This document shows, piece by piece, positions 18,612 through 26,225 of a DNA stretch of 64,000 nucleotides. The first letter of the stretch is position 1. Every line of letters starts with the position of its first letter. This stretch comes from Mycolicibacillus trivialis (GTDB lineage: Bacteria; Actinomycetota; Actinomycetes; Mycobacteriales; Mycobacteriaceae). Where the stretch lies: positions 62,001 to 126,000 of the forward strand of contig NZ_LQPZ01000044.1 of the NCBI RefSeq assembly GCF_002102395.1, read 5' to 3'. The notes below the pieces were generated by a model that saw only the letters and a list, made by a program, of their open reading frames with translations, was not told the origin of the DNA and did not search any database. A program made the translations under genes and the position numbers.

Positions 18612-19477
18612 GGTGCCGCCTCCAGCTTGTCGATCTGCGCGGTGAACAGGTCGAGCACCCGGTCGTCGGCCTCGGTCTCGCTGTCGGTGCCGCTCTGGCT
18701 GCGATCCATCGCCTCGACGAGTACCCCGCGGTAGTAACCGGCGAGGACCCGCGCGGTCAAGTGGTTGGTGCCGCCGGTGGAGGCCGACGGTGCGATCACC
18801 TGCACGGTGTAGCCCAGGGCCCAGCCCGGTGCGCCGTCGATGTGCAGCGGCTGCACGGTCGCGCGGCCCTCCTGCCGTTGGCCGGTGGGCTGGTTGACGA
18901 TGGTGAACTCCCGGCAGCGTTCGAGGTAGTCGGCCAGCGGAATCGGTTGGGCCGCCACGCTGAGCATCACCTCGAAGGCCTGCATGGTGTCGGCGGTGTA
19001 GTGCGACAACACCGCGTCGGCGACCTGCTCGGAGCCGGCCGGTTCGCCGAGCAGATCCGAGCATTCGGTGGGGCTGAAGCTCATGTCGTGCGGCGGGCCG
19101 AACGTCTTGGTCTCGGAGGTGTCCAGCGAGGTGATCCAGGTGGCGTCGTCACCGAGGTCGGGGAAGACCGCGCGGTCGACGAGCATCTCCTCGGCCAGGG
19201 CGGTGATGTCGGGCTTGGCCGAGGGCTTCGTTGCCGAATCGCCGCCACGCCCCACGGCCACGATCACCCCGGCGGCGATGACGACCACCGCCGCAAGCCC
19301 GGCCAGGCTCAGCCACAACGCCTTCCGTGACCGCTGTGGGCTGTGGACCGGCTCGTCGGCCACCCATAGCGGCCAGCCGGGCGGCACCGGCCCCCATGCC
19401 GGGTCCGGCTGCCACGACGGGTCGGGCACCCAACCCGGCGGCGCGGGAGGCCAATTCGGTGGCGGGTTGAAACGCAT
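18608..19477 (-). CDS. Membrane-anchored sensor-like protein, paralogue 1 of 3
   Basis: A 289-residue protein of unknown function. Layout: a Pro/Trp-rich cytoplasmic head (about 1-38, repeated PPGW and PDPAWGP motifs), a basic stretch (QRSRK), one TM helix (about 53-75) and an extracytoplasmic domain. That domain has two conserved cysteines (TECSDLL and ERCREFTI), the motif AGYYRGVLVEA and ends DKLEAAP; the same marks appear in the two genes upstream. The overall plan (short inside segment, single TM, Cys-paired outer domain) resembles PknH-type sensor domains without a kinase. Coupled by GTGA to the LipW-like gene. No homologue is expected at this place in M. tuberculosis. Confidence 0.85.
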   Translation of the reverse strand: MRFNPPPNWPPAPPGWVPDPSWQPDPAWGPVPPGWPLWVADEPVHSPQRSRKALWLSLAGLAAVVVIAAGVIVAVGRGGDSATKPSAKPDITALAEEMLVDRAVFPDLGDDATWITSLDTSETKTFGPPHDMSFSPTECSDLLGEPAGSEQVADAVLSHYTADTMQAFEVMLSVAAQPIPLADYLERCREFTIVNQPTGQRQEGRATVQPLHIDGAPGWALGYTVQVIAPSASTGGTNHLTARVLAGYYRGVLVEAMDRSQSGTDSETEADDRVLDLFTAQIDKLEAAP

Positions 19478-19531
19478 TCGGCGGGGCCTGCTTTCGGATC
19501 GTCGGCGACGACGGGGGTGGTGGGAGACGGG

Positions 19532-20464
19532 TTAGGGCGCGGCCTCCAATTCGTCGATCTGCGCGGTGAACAGGGTCAACAGCGGCTCGGAGGTGGTGCT
19601 GCGGAACGAGTCCAGGTCCGTCGGGTCGTCGACGTCGTCGGCACCGATCGCCTGGACCAGCAGGCCTCGGTAGTAACCGGACAGGATCTGCATGGCCATG
19701 CCGGATCCGCCGTCGGAGTCCGGGCCGCCGAACCCGATGGTGTAGGCGACCGCCCAGCGCGGCAGGCCGTCGATGGCCTCGGGTTGCACGGTCGCGGACA
19801 GCTTTTCGTCGCCGGCGTCGGCGATCGTGAAGGTCCGGCAGGCGTCGACGAGGCGGGCCAGCGGCACCTGCTCGTCGCCGATGCTCAGCTGCACCGCGTA
19901 GGCGAGCCGGTGATCGAGGCTGAATGCGCTGACCTTCGCGCCCACCGAGTCGGTGGCCGACCGCGGCGCATCGGGTAGGTCGGCGCAGTCGGCGGGCTCG
20001 ACGGTGAGGTCCTCCGGCGGGCCGAACGAGTCCGGGTCGTCCTCGTGCCAGTCGGTGAAGACGTCGTCGTCACCGATGGTGGGGAACCGGGACTTGTCGA
20101 TGAGCAGGTCGGTGTTGAGCGCGGTGATGTCGGGTTTGGCCGACGCCGAGGACGGCGCCGAGTCCCGCGACGTCACCGCGATGAGCGCGCCCGCGGCGAC
20201 GATCACCGCCACCACCAGCGCACCGAGCCCCAGCCACAGCGGCGTGCGGGAGCGCGGCGCCTGCGGCGGGGGGAACGGCCCCGACGGGTAGAACGGCCCC
20301 GACGGATAGTCCACCGCGGCCGCGAGGTCGCCGGGCCGGTCGTCGGGAACCCAGAGCTGCCAGCCCGGCGGTGGCGGGCCCCAGGCGGGATCGGGTTGCC
20401 AGCCGGCGTCGGGCACCCAGCCGGGCGGCGCGGGTGGCCAGTTCGGCGGCGGGTTGAAACGCAT
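19532..20464 (-). CDS. Membrane-anchored sensor-like protein, paralogue 2 of 3
   Basis: A 310-residue paralogue of the flanking genes. It opens with the same Pro/Trp-rich head (residues 1-13 MRFNPPPNWPPAP identical to paralogue 1), a short spacer rich in YPSGPF repeats, a TM helix (about 75-97, LWLGLGALVVAVIVAAGALI), then the outer domain with the conserved pair of cysteines (ADCADLPD; DACRTFTI), the motif SGYYRGLLVQA and the tail DELEAAP. The 54-bp gap to paralogue 1 holds no terminator, so the two are probably cotranscribed. Function unknown; the tandem arrangement points to gene duplication. Confidence 0.85.
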   Translation of the reverse strand: MRFNPPPNWPPAPPGWVPDAGWQPDPAWGPPPPGWQLWVPDDRPGDLAAAVDYPSGPFYPSGPFPPPQAPRSRTPLWLGLGALVVAVIVAAGALIAVTSRDSAPSSASAKPDITALNTDLLIDKSRFPTIGDDDVFTDWHEDDPDSFGPPEDLTVEPADCADLPDAPRSATDSVGAKVSAFSLDHRLAYAVQLSIGDEQVPLARLVDACRTFTIADAGDEKLSATVQPEAIDGLPRWAVAYTIGFGGPDSDGGSGMAMQILSGYYRGLLVQAIGADDVDDPTDLDSFRSTTSEPLLTLFTAQIDELEAAP

Positions 20465-20736
20465 GAGCTGGGTTCCTGCTCTCAGAAGTCCTGGTGACCG
20501 TGTGCCTGGTGTTCCGTGTGCCTGGTGACCCGAAGCCTAGCTCCCGGCCCCGCGTCGGACCCGCCGCCGGCCGAGCGTGAACACCTGCTCACGTTCGGGC
20601 TCGAGCGTGAACCTGGGCGCACGTTCGGCGGGGGCAGGGCGCACGTTCGGCGGGGGTAGGGCGCACGTTCGGCGGGGGTAGGGCGCACGTTGGGCGCGGG
20701 CACAGCGCGGTGCGGGCCGGCATAGGGACGGCCGGG
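20465..20736. other. Non-coding spacer with tandem repeats between paralogues 2 and 3
   Basis: A 272-bp spacer, much longer than the one between paralogues 1 and 2. It holds three 22-bp repeats and a partial fourth (annotated separately), preceded by more worn copies of the core CACGTTCGG and GAGCGTGAAC around 20574-20612. No credible ORF: reading frames through it give only repeated Pro/Arg peptides. It may carry the promoter for paralogues 2 and 1. Confidence 0.6.
20617..20699. repeat. 22-bp tandem repeat (3 full copies plus a partial)
   Basis: Head-to-tail copies of GCGCACGTTCGGCGGGGGTA+GG at 20617-20638 (one C for T change), 20639-20660 and 20661-20682, then a worn partial copy at 20683-20699. 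The unit length is not a multiple of three and it lies outside genes, so this looks like a minisatellite of the MIRU/VNTR kind likely to vary in copy number between strains. Confidence 0.85.
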
Positions 20737-21675
20737 TCAGGGCGCGGCCTCGAGCTTGTCGACCTGGGCGTTGAACAGCCGCACCAGATCGTCGAGCTGG
20801 GCGGGTTCGGCGGTGGTCGAATCCGACTTACCGGACACGATCTGCTCCGACGACGCCTCGACCAGCACGCCGCGGTAGTAGCCGCTGATCGCCGAGGCGT
20901 CCATCGCGGTGGAGAACGGGATCCCCGGCACCGACGAACTGGTGGTGGTGCGGTAGCCCACCGCCCACGACGGGATACCCGACACGTCGAGTGGGGTGAC
21001 CTCGCCGTCCATGTCCATCGACTTGTCCAGCCCGGGCAGGCTGGTGCTGATCGTGAAGCTGTGGCACTTGTCCAGGTAGTCGTGCACGTCACGCTGCCCG
21101 CCGCCGAGGACCAGGTTCACCCCCACCGAGCGCATTCCCTGCGAACCGCGACTGGACAGTCGCGCCGCCGCGCGCTGGGTGGCGGTCGCCGGGCCGCCGA
21201 GCAGGTCGGCGCACTCCTGCGGGCTGACCGTGATGTCGCCGGGCATCGTCTCGTCCTCGTCGTCGTCGCCGTCGTTGAGGTAGTCGCGCCACTCGCCGTC
21301 GGCGACGTCGGGGAACACCGACCGGTCGACCAGGAGGTCCTTGCTCAGCGTGGTCAGGTCGGATTTCGCCGACGGCTTCTGGCCGCCGCCGCTGCGGGCG
21401 GCGACGATCACCAGGGCACCGGCCGCCAGGACCACGACGGCGACCAGCGCGGCCAGCCCGAGCCACAGCTTGGCTCGCGACTTTTGCGGACCCCCGGGCG
21501 GGTACGGGGCCGGGTAGCCGGGCGGATACGGCGGCGCGCCCAGCGGGGCGGCGTCGTCGACCCAGAACTGCCAGCCCGGTGGGGCCGGGCCCCACGCCGG
21601 GTCCGGCTGCCACTGCGGATCCGGAGCCCACCCCGGCGGGGTGGGCGGCCAGTTCGGGGGTGGGTTGAAACGCAT
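20737..21675 (-). CDS. Membrane-anchored sensor-like protein, paralogue 3 of 3
   Basis: A 312-residue member of the same family. Pro/Trp-rich head (MRFNPPPNWPPTPPGW, then PDPAWGPAPPGW) extended by a PPYPPGYPAPYPPGG segment, TM helix at about 70-92, and an outer domain with an acidic insert (NDGDDDEDE), the cysteine pair (QECADLLG; DKCHSFTI), the motif SGYYRGVLVEA and the tail DKLEAAP. The start ATG at 21675 is aligned with the start of the other two paralogues; an upstream reading to 21732 would break that alignment. A possible -10 (TAGGCT on the minus strand) lies about 50 bp upstream. Function unknown. Confidence 0.85.
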   Translation of the reverse strand: MRFNPPPNWPPTPPGWAPDPQWQPDPAWGPAPPGWQFWVDDAAPLGAPPYPPGYPAPYPPGGPQKSRAKLWLGLAALVAVVVLAAGALVIVAARSGGGQKPSAKSDLTTLSKDLLVDRSVFPDVADGEWRDYLNDGDDDEDETMPGDITVSPQECADLLGGPATATQRAAARLSSRGSQGMRSVGVNLVLGGGQRDVHDYLDKCHSFTISTSLPGLDKSMDMDGEVTPLDVSGIPSWAVGYRTTTSSSVPGIPFSTAMDASAISGYYRGVLVEASSEQIVSGKSDSTTAEPAQLDDLVRLFNAQVDKLEAAP

Positions 21676-21833
21676 CGGCAAGGCTCCCGCTCGTCCGTCG
21701 TGTGCGGCCAGGTCGTCAGCCAGCCTAAACAAGTCCCGGAGCGGCCGCGTCGGGCCGGGGCGAACGCCCCGCCGGGCCGCGGCAAACCCCCAACCCGCCG
21801 ATCCGAGAGCCCTCCGGGGGTAGGCTGCGGCAC

Positions 21834-23039
21834 ATGGCTAAGCCGGAAACCAGTTTGGTGGACCGTGCGCAACGGCTGCTGCGGGCCCGCCCGAGCGACT
21901 ACATGCTGGCGCTGAGCCAGGCCTCCGCGTCGCTCCCGGTGATCGGCAGACACCTCGAACCGCTCGGCGGAATGACCGCGATGAGTGTGTGGGGCACCCG
22001 CCACCTGCCGGATTTCCTGTCCACCACGGCGCGCACCTGGCTGGCGCCGGGCAGCGGTGAAGTGCGGCGCCGGGAGCGGGACCAGACCCGTCCGGCCGCC
22101 CGCGATGCGCTGCGCGACCTGGTGCCTGCCGACCTGCTTGCCGCCGACTGGCCCGAGCCGGACCGGACCCCGCCGGCCCTGCGCGCGCTGCAGCACCGCC
22201 GCTACCTGCACCGCGCCGCGGTGCGCTACGGCAGCGAGCCGACCCAACTCCTGGACGTGTGGCGCCGCCGCGACCTGCCCGCCGGAAAGGCGCCGGTGCT
22301 GGTCTTCCTCCCCGGCGGCGCCTGGGTGCACGGCAGCCGCACCCTGCAGGGCTACGCCCTGATGTCGCACCTGGCCCAGCAGGGCTGGGTCTGCCTGTCG
22401 GTCGAGTACCGGGTGGCGCCGCACAACCCGTGGCCCAACCATTTGATCGACGTCAAGACCGCGATCGCCTGGGCCCGCGCCAACGTCGACAAGTTCGGCG
22501 GGGACCGCAACTTCGTGGCCGTCGCAGGCTGCTCGGCCGGCGGGCATCTGGCCGCGCTGGCCGGGCTCACCGCGGGCGACCCGGCCCTGGCCGCCGACCT
22601 GCCCGAGGGGGCGGACACCTCCGTCGACGCGGTCGTGCCGATCTACGGCCGCTACGACTGGCAGGACCGCTCCACCCCGGAGCGGGAGCAGTTCGTCGAC
22701 TTCCTACAGCGGATCGTGGTGCAGAACTCGATCCGCCGGTCGCCCGAGGTGTTCCGCGACGCCTCCCCGATCGAACGGGTCCACCCGCAGGCGCCGCCGC
22801 TGCTGGCGGTGCACGGCAGCCGCGACACCGTCATCCCGGTGGAGCAGGCGCGCGCGTTCGTCGATCGGTTGCGCCGGGTGTCGAGCGCCGAGGTCGGCTA
22901 CCTGGAGTTGCCCGGCGCCGGGCACGGTTTCGACATGACGGACGGGGCCCGAACCGGGACCGCGGTCACCGCAATCGGACTGTTCCTCAACCAGATTCAC
23001 CGCAGCAGCGCGAAAGTCGGCGTTAAAGCGGCGATGTAG
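21834..23039 (+). CDS. lipC: LipC-like carboxylesterase
   Basis: A 401-residue alpha/beta hydrolase close to Rv0220 (LipC), with which it shares long runs such as NVDKFGGDRNF and VAVAGCSAGGHLAALAG. N-terminal 130 residues form the cap and precede the hydrolase domain: oxyanion motif FLPGGAWVHGS, nucleophile in AGCSAGGH, acid in HGSRDTVIP and His in GAGHGFD. In M. tuberculosis LipC is a cell-surface esterase acting on short-chain esters and antigenic in patients; no classical signal peptide is seen here either. It leads a plus-strand pair with the WS/DGAT gene 50 bp downstream. Confidence 0.93.
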   Translation: MAKPETSLVDRAQRLLRARPSDYMLALSQASASLPVIGRHLEPLGGMTAMSVWGTRHLPDFLSTTARTWLAPGSGEVRRRERDQTRPAARDALRDLVPADLLAADWPEPDRTPPALRALQHRRYLHRAAVRYGSEPTQLLDVWRRRDLPAGKAPVLVFLPGGAWVHGSRTLQGYALMSHLAQQGWVCLSVEYRVAPHNPWPNHLIDVKTAIAWARANVDKFGGDRNFVAVAGCSAGGHLAALAGLTAGDPALAADLPEGADTSVDAVVPIYGRYDWQDRSTPEREQFVDFLQRIVVQNSIRRSPEVFRDASPIERVHPQAPPLLAVHGSRDTVIPVEQARAFVDRLRRVSSAEVGYLELPGAGHGFDMTDGARTGTAVTAIGLFLNQIHRSSAKVGVKAAM

Positions 23040-23089
23040 CCCGGCGGAGTGCCGCCCGACGGTATTGTCCCTCCTCAGGGAGGTACCGC

Positions 23090-24505
23090 GTGAAACGGTT
23101 GAGTGGCTGGGATGCGGTCTTGCTGTACAGCGAGACACCCAACGTCCACATGCACACGCTCAAGGTGGCGGTGATCGAGTTGGACGCCGAGCATCGCGGC
23201 TTCAACGTCGAGCAGTTCCGGGCGGTGCTGCGTGGCCGGCTGTACAAGCTGGAGCCGTTTCGCTACCAACTGGTCGACATCCCGTTCAAGTTCCACCACC
23301 CGATGTGGCGGGAGAACTGCGAAGTCGACCTCGACTACCACGTGCGCCCATGGCGGTTGCCCGCCCCGGGCGGTCGCCGTGAACTCGATGAGGCCATCGG
23401 CGAGATCGCCAGCACCGCACTGGACCGCAGCAGGCCGCTGTGGGAGATGTACTTCATCGAGGGCCTGGCCGACAACCGGATCGCGGTGGTCGGCAAGATC
23501 CACCACGCGCTCGCCGACGGGGTCGCCTCGGCCAACCTCATGGCACAGGGCATGGACCTGCAGCGCGGACGGGACGTGGCGCGCGACTACCCCACCGATC
23601 CGCCGCCGACCCGCGGCGAACTGGTCCGGTCGGCTTTCCGCGACCATCTGCGCCAGGTCGGCCGGATCCCGGCCACCGTGCGCTACACCGGGGCCGGGCT
23701 GGGACGGGTACGCCGCAGCGGCCGGCGACTCTCCCCGGAACTGACCCGGCCGTTCACCCCGCCGCCGAGTTTCATGAACCACGTGCTCACCCCGGGCCGG
23801 CGGTTCGCCACCGCCACCCTGGCTCTGGCGGACGTCAAGGAGACCGGCAAGGCACTGGGTGTCACGATCAACGACATGGTGCTGTCGGTCGCGGCCGGCG
23901 CCCTGCGCACGCTGCTGGTGCGCTACGACGGCCACGCCGACCACCCGCTGCTGGCGTCGGTGCCGATGGGCTACGACTTCTCCCCGGAACGGATCTCCGG
24001 TAACCGGTTCAGCGGTGTGCTGGTCCCGCTACCGGTGGACGCCGACGACGCGCTGGAACGGGTGCGGCGGGTGAACGAGGCAGCCACCGAGGCCAAGGAG
24101 ACCAACCAGCTGATCGGCCCCGAACTGATCACCCAGTGGGCGGCCTACTTCCCACCGGCGGCGATGGAGGCCCTGTTCCGTCGGATGTCGCTGTCGGAGG
24201 GGCAGAACAAGACCCTCAACCTCAACGTCTCGAACGTGCCCGGACCGCGCGAGCACGGCCGGGTCGGCGGAGCGCTGGTCACCGAGATCTACTCGGTGGG
24301 TCCGCTGACAGCGGGCGCCGGGGTCAACATCACCGTCTGGAGCTACGTCGACCAACTCAACATCTCGGTGCTGACCGACGCGGTGACCATTGAGGATCCG
24401 CACGAGATCACCGCGGCGATGGTCACCGAGTTCAGCGCCATCCGCCGGGCCGCCGGACTGCCCGAGGAGTTGACGGTCATCCAGGCCGCGATGGCGCCGG
24501 CCTGA
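23090..24505 (+). CDS. Wax ester synthase/diacylglycerol acyltransferase (Rv0221-like)
   Basis: A 471-residue WS/DGAT enzyme that joins acyl-CoA to diacylglycerol or fatty alcohol to make storage triacylglycerol or wax ester. The condensation motif HHALADG spans residues 138-144 (H138, H139, D143, G144). Further family marks: PLWEMYFIEGL before it, NDMVLSVAAGALR in the middle and NLNVSNVPGP near residue 380. Length is the usual 460-475. GTG start follows AGGGAGGTACC. Order lipC then WS/DGAT is as in M. tuberculosis Rv0220-Rv0221, suggesting a link between ester hydrolysis and neutral-lipid storage. Confidence 0.94.
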   Translation: MKRLSGWDAVLLYSETPNVHMHTLKVAVIELDAEHRGFNVEQFRAVLRGRLYKLEPFRYQLVDIPFKFHHPMWRENCEVDLDYHVRPWRLPAPGGRRELDEAIGEIASTALDRSRPLWEMYFIEGLADNRIAVVGKIHHALADGVASANLMAQGMDLQRGRDVARDYPTDPPPTRGELVRSAFRDHLRQVGRIPATVRYTGAGLGRVRRSGRRLSPELTRPFTPPPSFMNHVLTPGRRFATATLALADVKETGKALGVTINDMVLSVAAGALRTLLVRYDGHADHPLLASVPMGYDFSPERISGNRFSGVLVPLPVDADDALERVRRVNEAATEAKETNQLIGPELITQWAAYFPPAAMEALFRRMSLSEGQNKTLNLNVSNVPGPREHGRVGGALVTEIYSVGPLTAGAGVNITVWSYVDQLNISVLTDAVTIEDPHEITAAMVTEFSAIRRAAGLPEELTVIQAAMAPA

Positions 24506-24518
24506 GATACGGTTCGGC

Positions 24519-25325
24519 TCAGCCGATCACCGGGAAACGGCGCTCGGCGGCCAGTTCGTCGAGCGCATCCTGCATCACTGAACGAACGTGCGCGTCAACG
24601 GCTTCGATGTCCGGGTCCTCGCCGAACTCCGCGACGATGTCGATCGGGTCCAGCACCTGGGTGACGATCTTGGTCGGCAGCGGAAGGTTCGGCGGCACCA
24701 CCGCCGACAGCCCGAACGGGAAACCGAACGACACCGGCAGGATCTTCGCCCGGAACAGCTTGTCCAGTCGCAGCGCTTTGGCCAGCCACTCACCGCGGGA
24801 CAGGAAAAGTTGGCTCTGCTGACCGCCGATCGATACCGACGGGACAATCGGCACACCGGCGTTCAGCGCCGCGCGCACGTACCCGGTGCGGCCACCGAAG
24901 TCGATCGTGTTCTCCGACAGTGTCGGCCGGTAGACGTCGTAGTCACCGCCGGGGAAGACCACCACCACCCCACCCGAGCGCAGTGCGGCCTCGGCGTTTT
25001 CGTGGTTGGCGTGGATGAAGCCGATCCGGATGAAGAAATCGGCGGTGGCGCCGGTGAGCAGCATGTCGTGGCTGAGCGTGTAGACCGGCCGGTCGTAGCC
25101 GAACTTCTCGTAGAATCCGGTCGCGAACACTGGCACGTCCATGGCGAACAGTCCGCCGGAGTGGTTGGCGACCACCAGGGCGCCGCCGGGCGGGAAGGAC
25201 TCCAACCCGCGGGTCTCGGCGCGGTGATAGCCCTTCACCACCGGACGCAGCCAGCCCATCACCCGTTCGGTGAAGCCGGGGTCCCACTTGGCGGTTTCGG
25301 AACGATCGCTCTCACGTGCACTCAT
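24519..25325 (-). CDS. PlsC-type lysophospholipid acyltransferase
   Basis: A 268-residue member of the PlsC/LPLAT fold. Block I is VVANHSGGLFAMDVPVF (His55 with Asp63, the variant spacing seen in mycobacterial and hemolysin-like members), block II around FFIRIGFIHANHENAE, block III VVVFPGGDYDVYRP and block IV GVPIVPSVSIGG. Likely adds an acyl chain to a lysophospholipid or glycerol phosphate at the inner face of the membrane. It ends 13 bp from the convergent WS/DGAT gene, which gives a shared lipid-synthesis setting. I do not place this gene at this site in M. tuberculosis, so it is probably an insertion or a loss in that species. Confidence 0.88.
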   Translation of the reverse strand: MSARESDRSETAKWDPGFTERVMGWLRPVVKGYHRAETRGLESFPPGGALVVANHSGGLFAMDVPVFATGFYEKFGYDRPVYTLSHDMLLTGATADFFIRIGFIHANHENAEAALRSGGVVVVFPGGDYDVYRPTLSENTIDFGGRTGYVRAALNAGVPIVPSVSIGGQQSQLFLSRGEWLAKALRLDKLFRAKILPVSFGFPFGLSAVVPPNLPLPTKIVTQVLDPIDIVAEFGEDPDIEAVDAHVRSVMQDALDELAAERRFPVIG

Positions 25326-25372
25326 CAGGGCGCCAATCCTACCCAGCCGCGACTGCCGATACCATCGGCGAG

Positions 25373-26221
25373 GTGAGTGAGAGCGGCGTCGACCTGGCGG
25401 CCTACCTGGACCGTATCGGCTACGACGGGGCCACCGAACCCACCGCCGACACCCTGGCCGCGCTGGTGATCGGACACACCTCGCACATCCCGTTCGAAAA
25501 CCTCGATCCGCTGTGCGGTGTCCCGGTGATCGACCTCGGCCCGGCCGCGCTGTCCGCGAAGCTGGTCACCGACCGCCGCGGCGGCTACTGCTACGAACAC
25601 AACACCTTGCTGCGATATGTGTTGGAGCAGTTGGGATTCGGCGTCGATGCGCTGGGTGCCCGGGTGGTGTGGGGAAACCCGGAGGGACTGGACGGCCCCC
25701 CGCACGCCGAGACCCATCAGGCGCTGGCGGTGCGGCTGCCCGGCGACGACGCCGGTGACGATCCGCTGCTGGTCGACGTCGGGTTCGGCGGGCAGACCCT
25801 GACCTCGCCGATCCGGTTGCGTCCCGACGTGGTCCAGCAGACCCGCCACGAGGACTACCGGATCCGCGAGCACGGCCGCGCCCACCTGCTGGAGACCCGG
25901 TTGCCGAACGGGTGGACGCCGCTGTACACCTTCACCACCGAGCCGCGCCCGCTGATCGACCTGCAGGTGGGCAGCTGGTACGTCTCGACGTATCCGGAGT
26001 CGAAGTTCGTCACCGGGCTCAGCGCCGCGATCACCACCGCCGACGCCCGCTGGAACCTGCGCGGTAGGCACCTGGTCATGCACCACCGCGACGGCCGCAC
26101 CGAGCGGACCCGGCTGGACTCCGCCGAGCAGGTGCTCGAGGTGCTCGCCGAGCGGTTCGGTTTGCCGGTGTCGGGGATCGCCGGGTTGGCGGCGCGGGTC
26201 GCGGAGATGCTGGACAGCTGA
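25373..26221 (+). CDS. nat: Arylamine N-acetyltransferase
   Basis: A 282-residue NAT that moves an acetyl (or propionyl) group from CoA to arylamines and hydrazines such as isoniazid. The catalytic triad is visible: Cys73 in RRGGYCYEHN, His115 in ETHQALAV and Asp135 in LLVDVGFGG. Length fits mycobacterial NAT (about 280). In M. tuberculosis nat (Rv3566c) sits in the cholesterol catabolism cluster with hsaD; here it stands beside a PlsC-type gene and a FAD monooxygenase. The GTG at 25373 is chosen because it starts the conserved domain; longer readings overlap the divergent acyltransferase gene. Confidence 0.95.
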   Translation: MSESGVDLAAYLDRIGYDGATEPTADTLAALVIGHTSHIPFENLDPLCGVPVIDLGPAALSAKLVTDRRGGYCYEHNTLLRYVLEQLGFGVDALGARVVWGNPEGLDGPPHAETHQALAVRLPGDDAGDDPLLVDVGFGGQTLTSPIRLRPDVVQQTRHEDYRIREHGRAHLLETRLPNGWTPLYTFTTEPRPLIDLQVGSWYVSTYPESKFVTGLSAAITTADARWNLRGRHLVMHHRDGRTERTRLDSAEQVLEVLAERFGLPVSGIAGLAARVAEMLDS

Positions 26222-26225
26222 GGGG

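Noticed and set aside
21757..21770. GGGGCG-AA-CGCCCC hairpin upstream of lipC
   Set aside because: It is in a divergent promoter gap and too short to call a terminator or operator with confidence.
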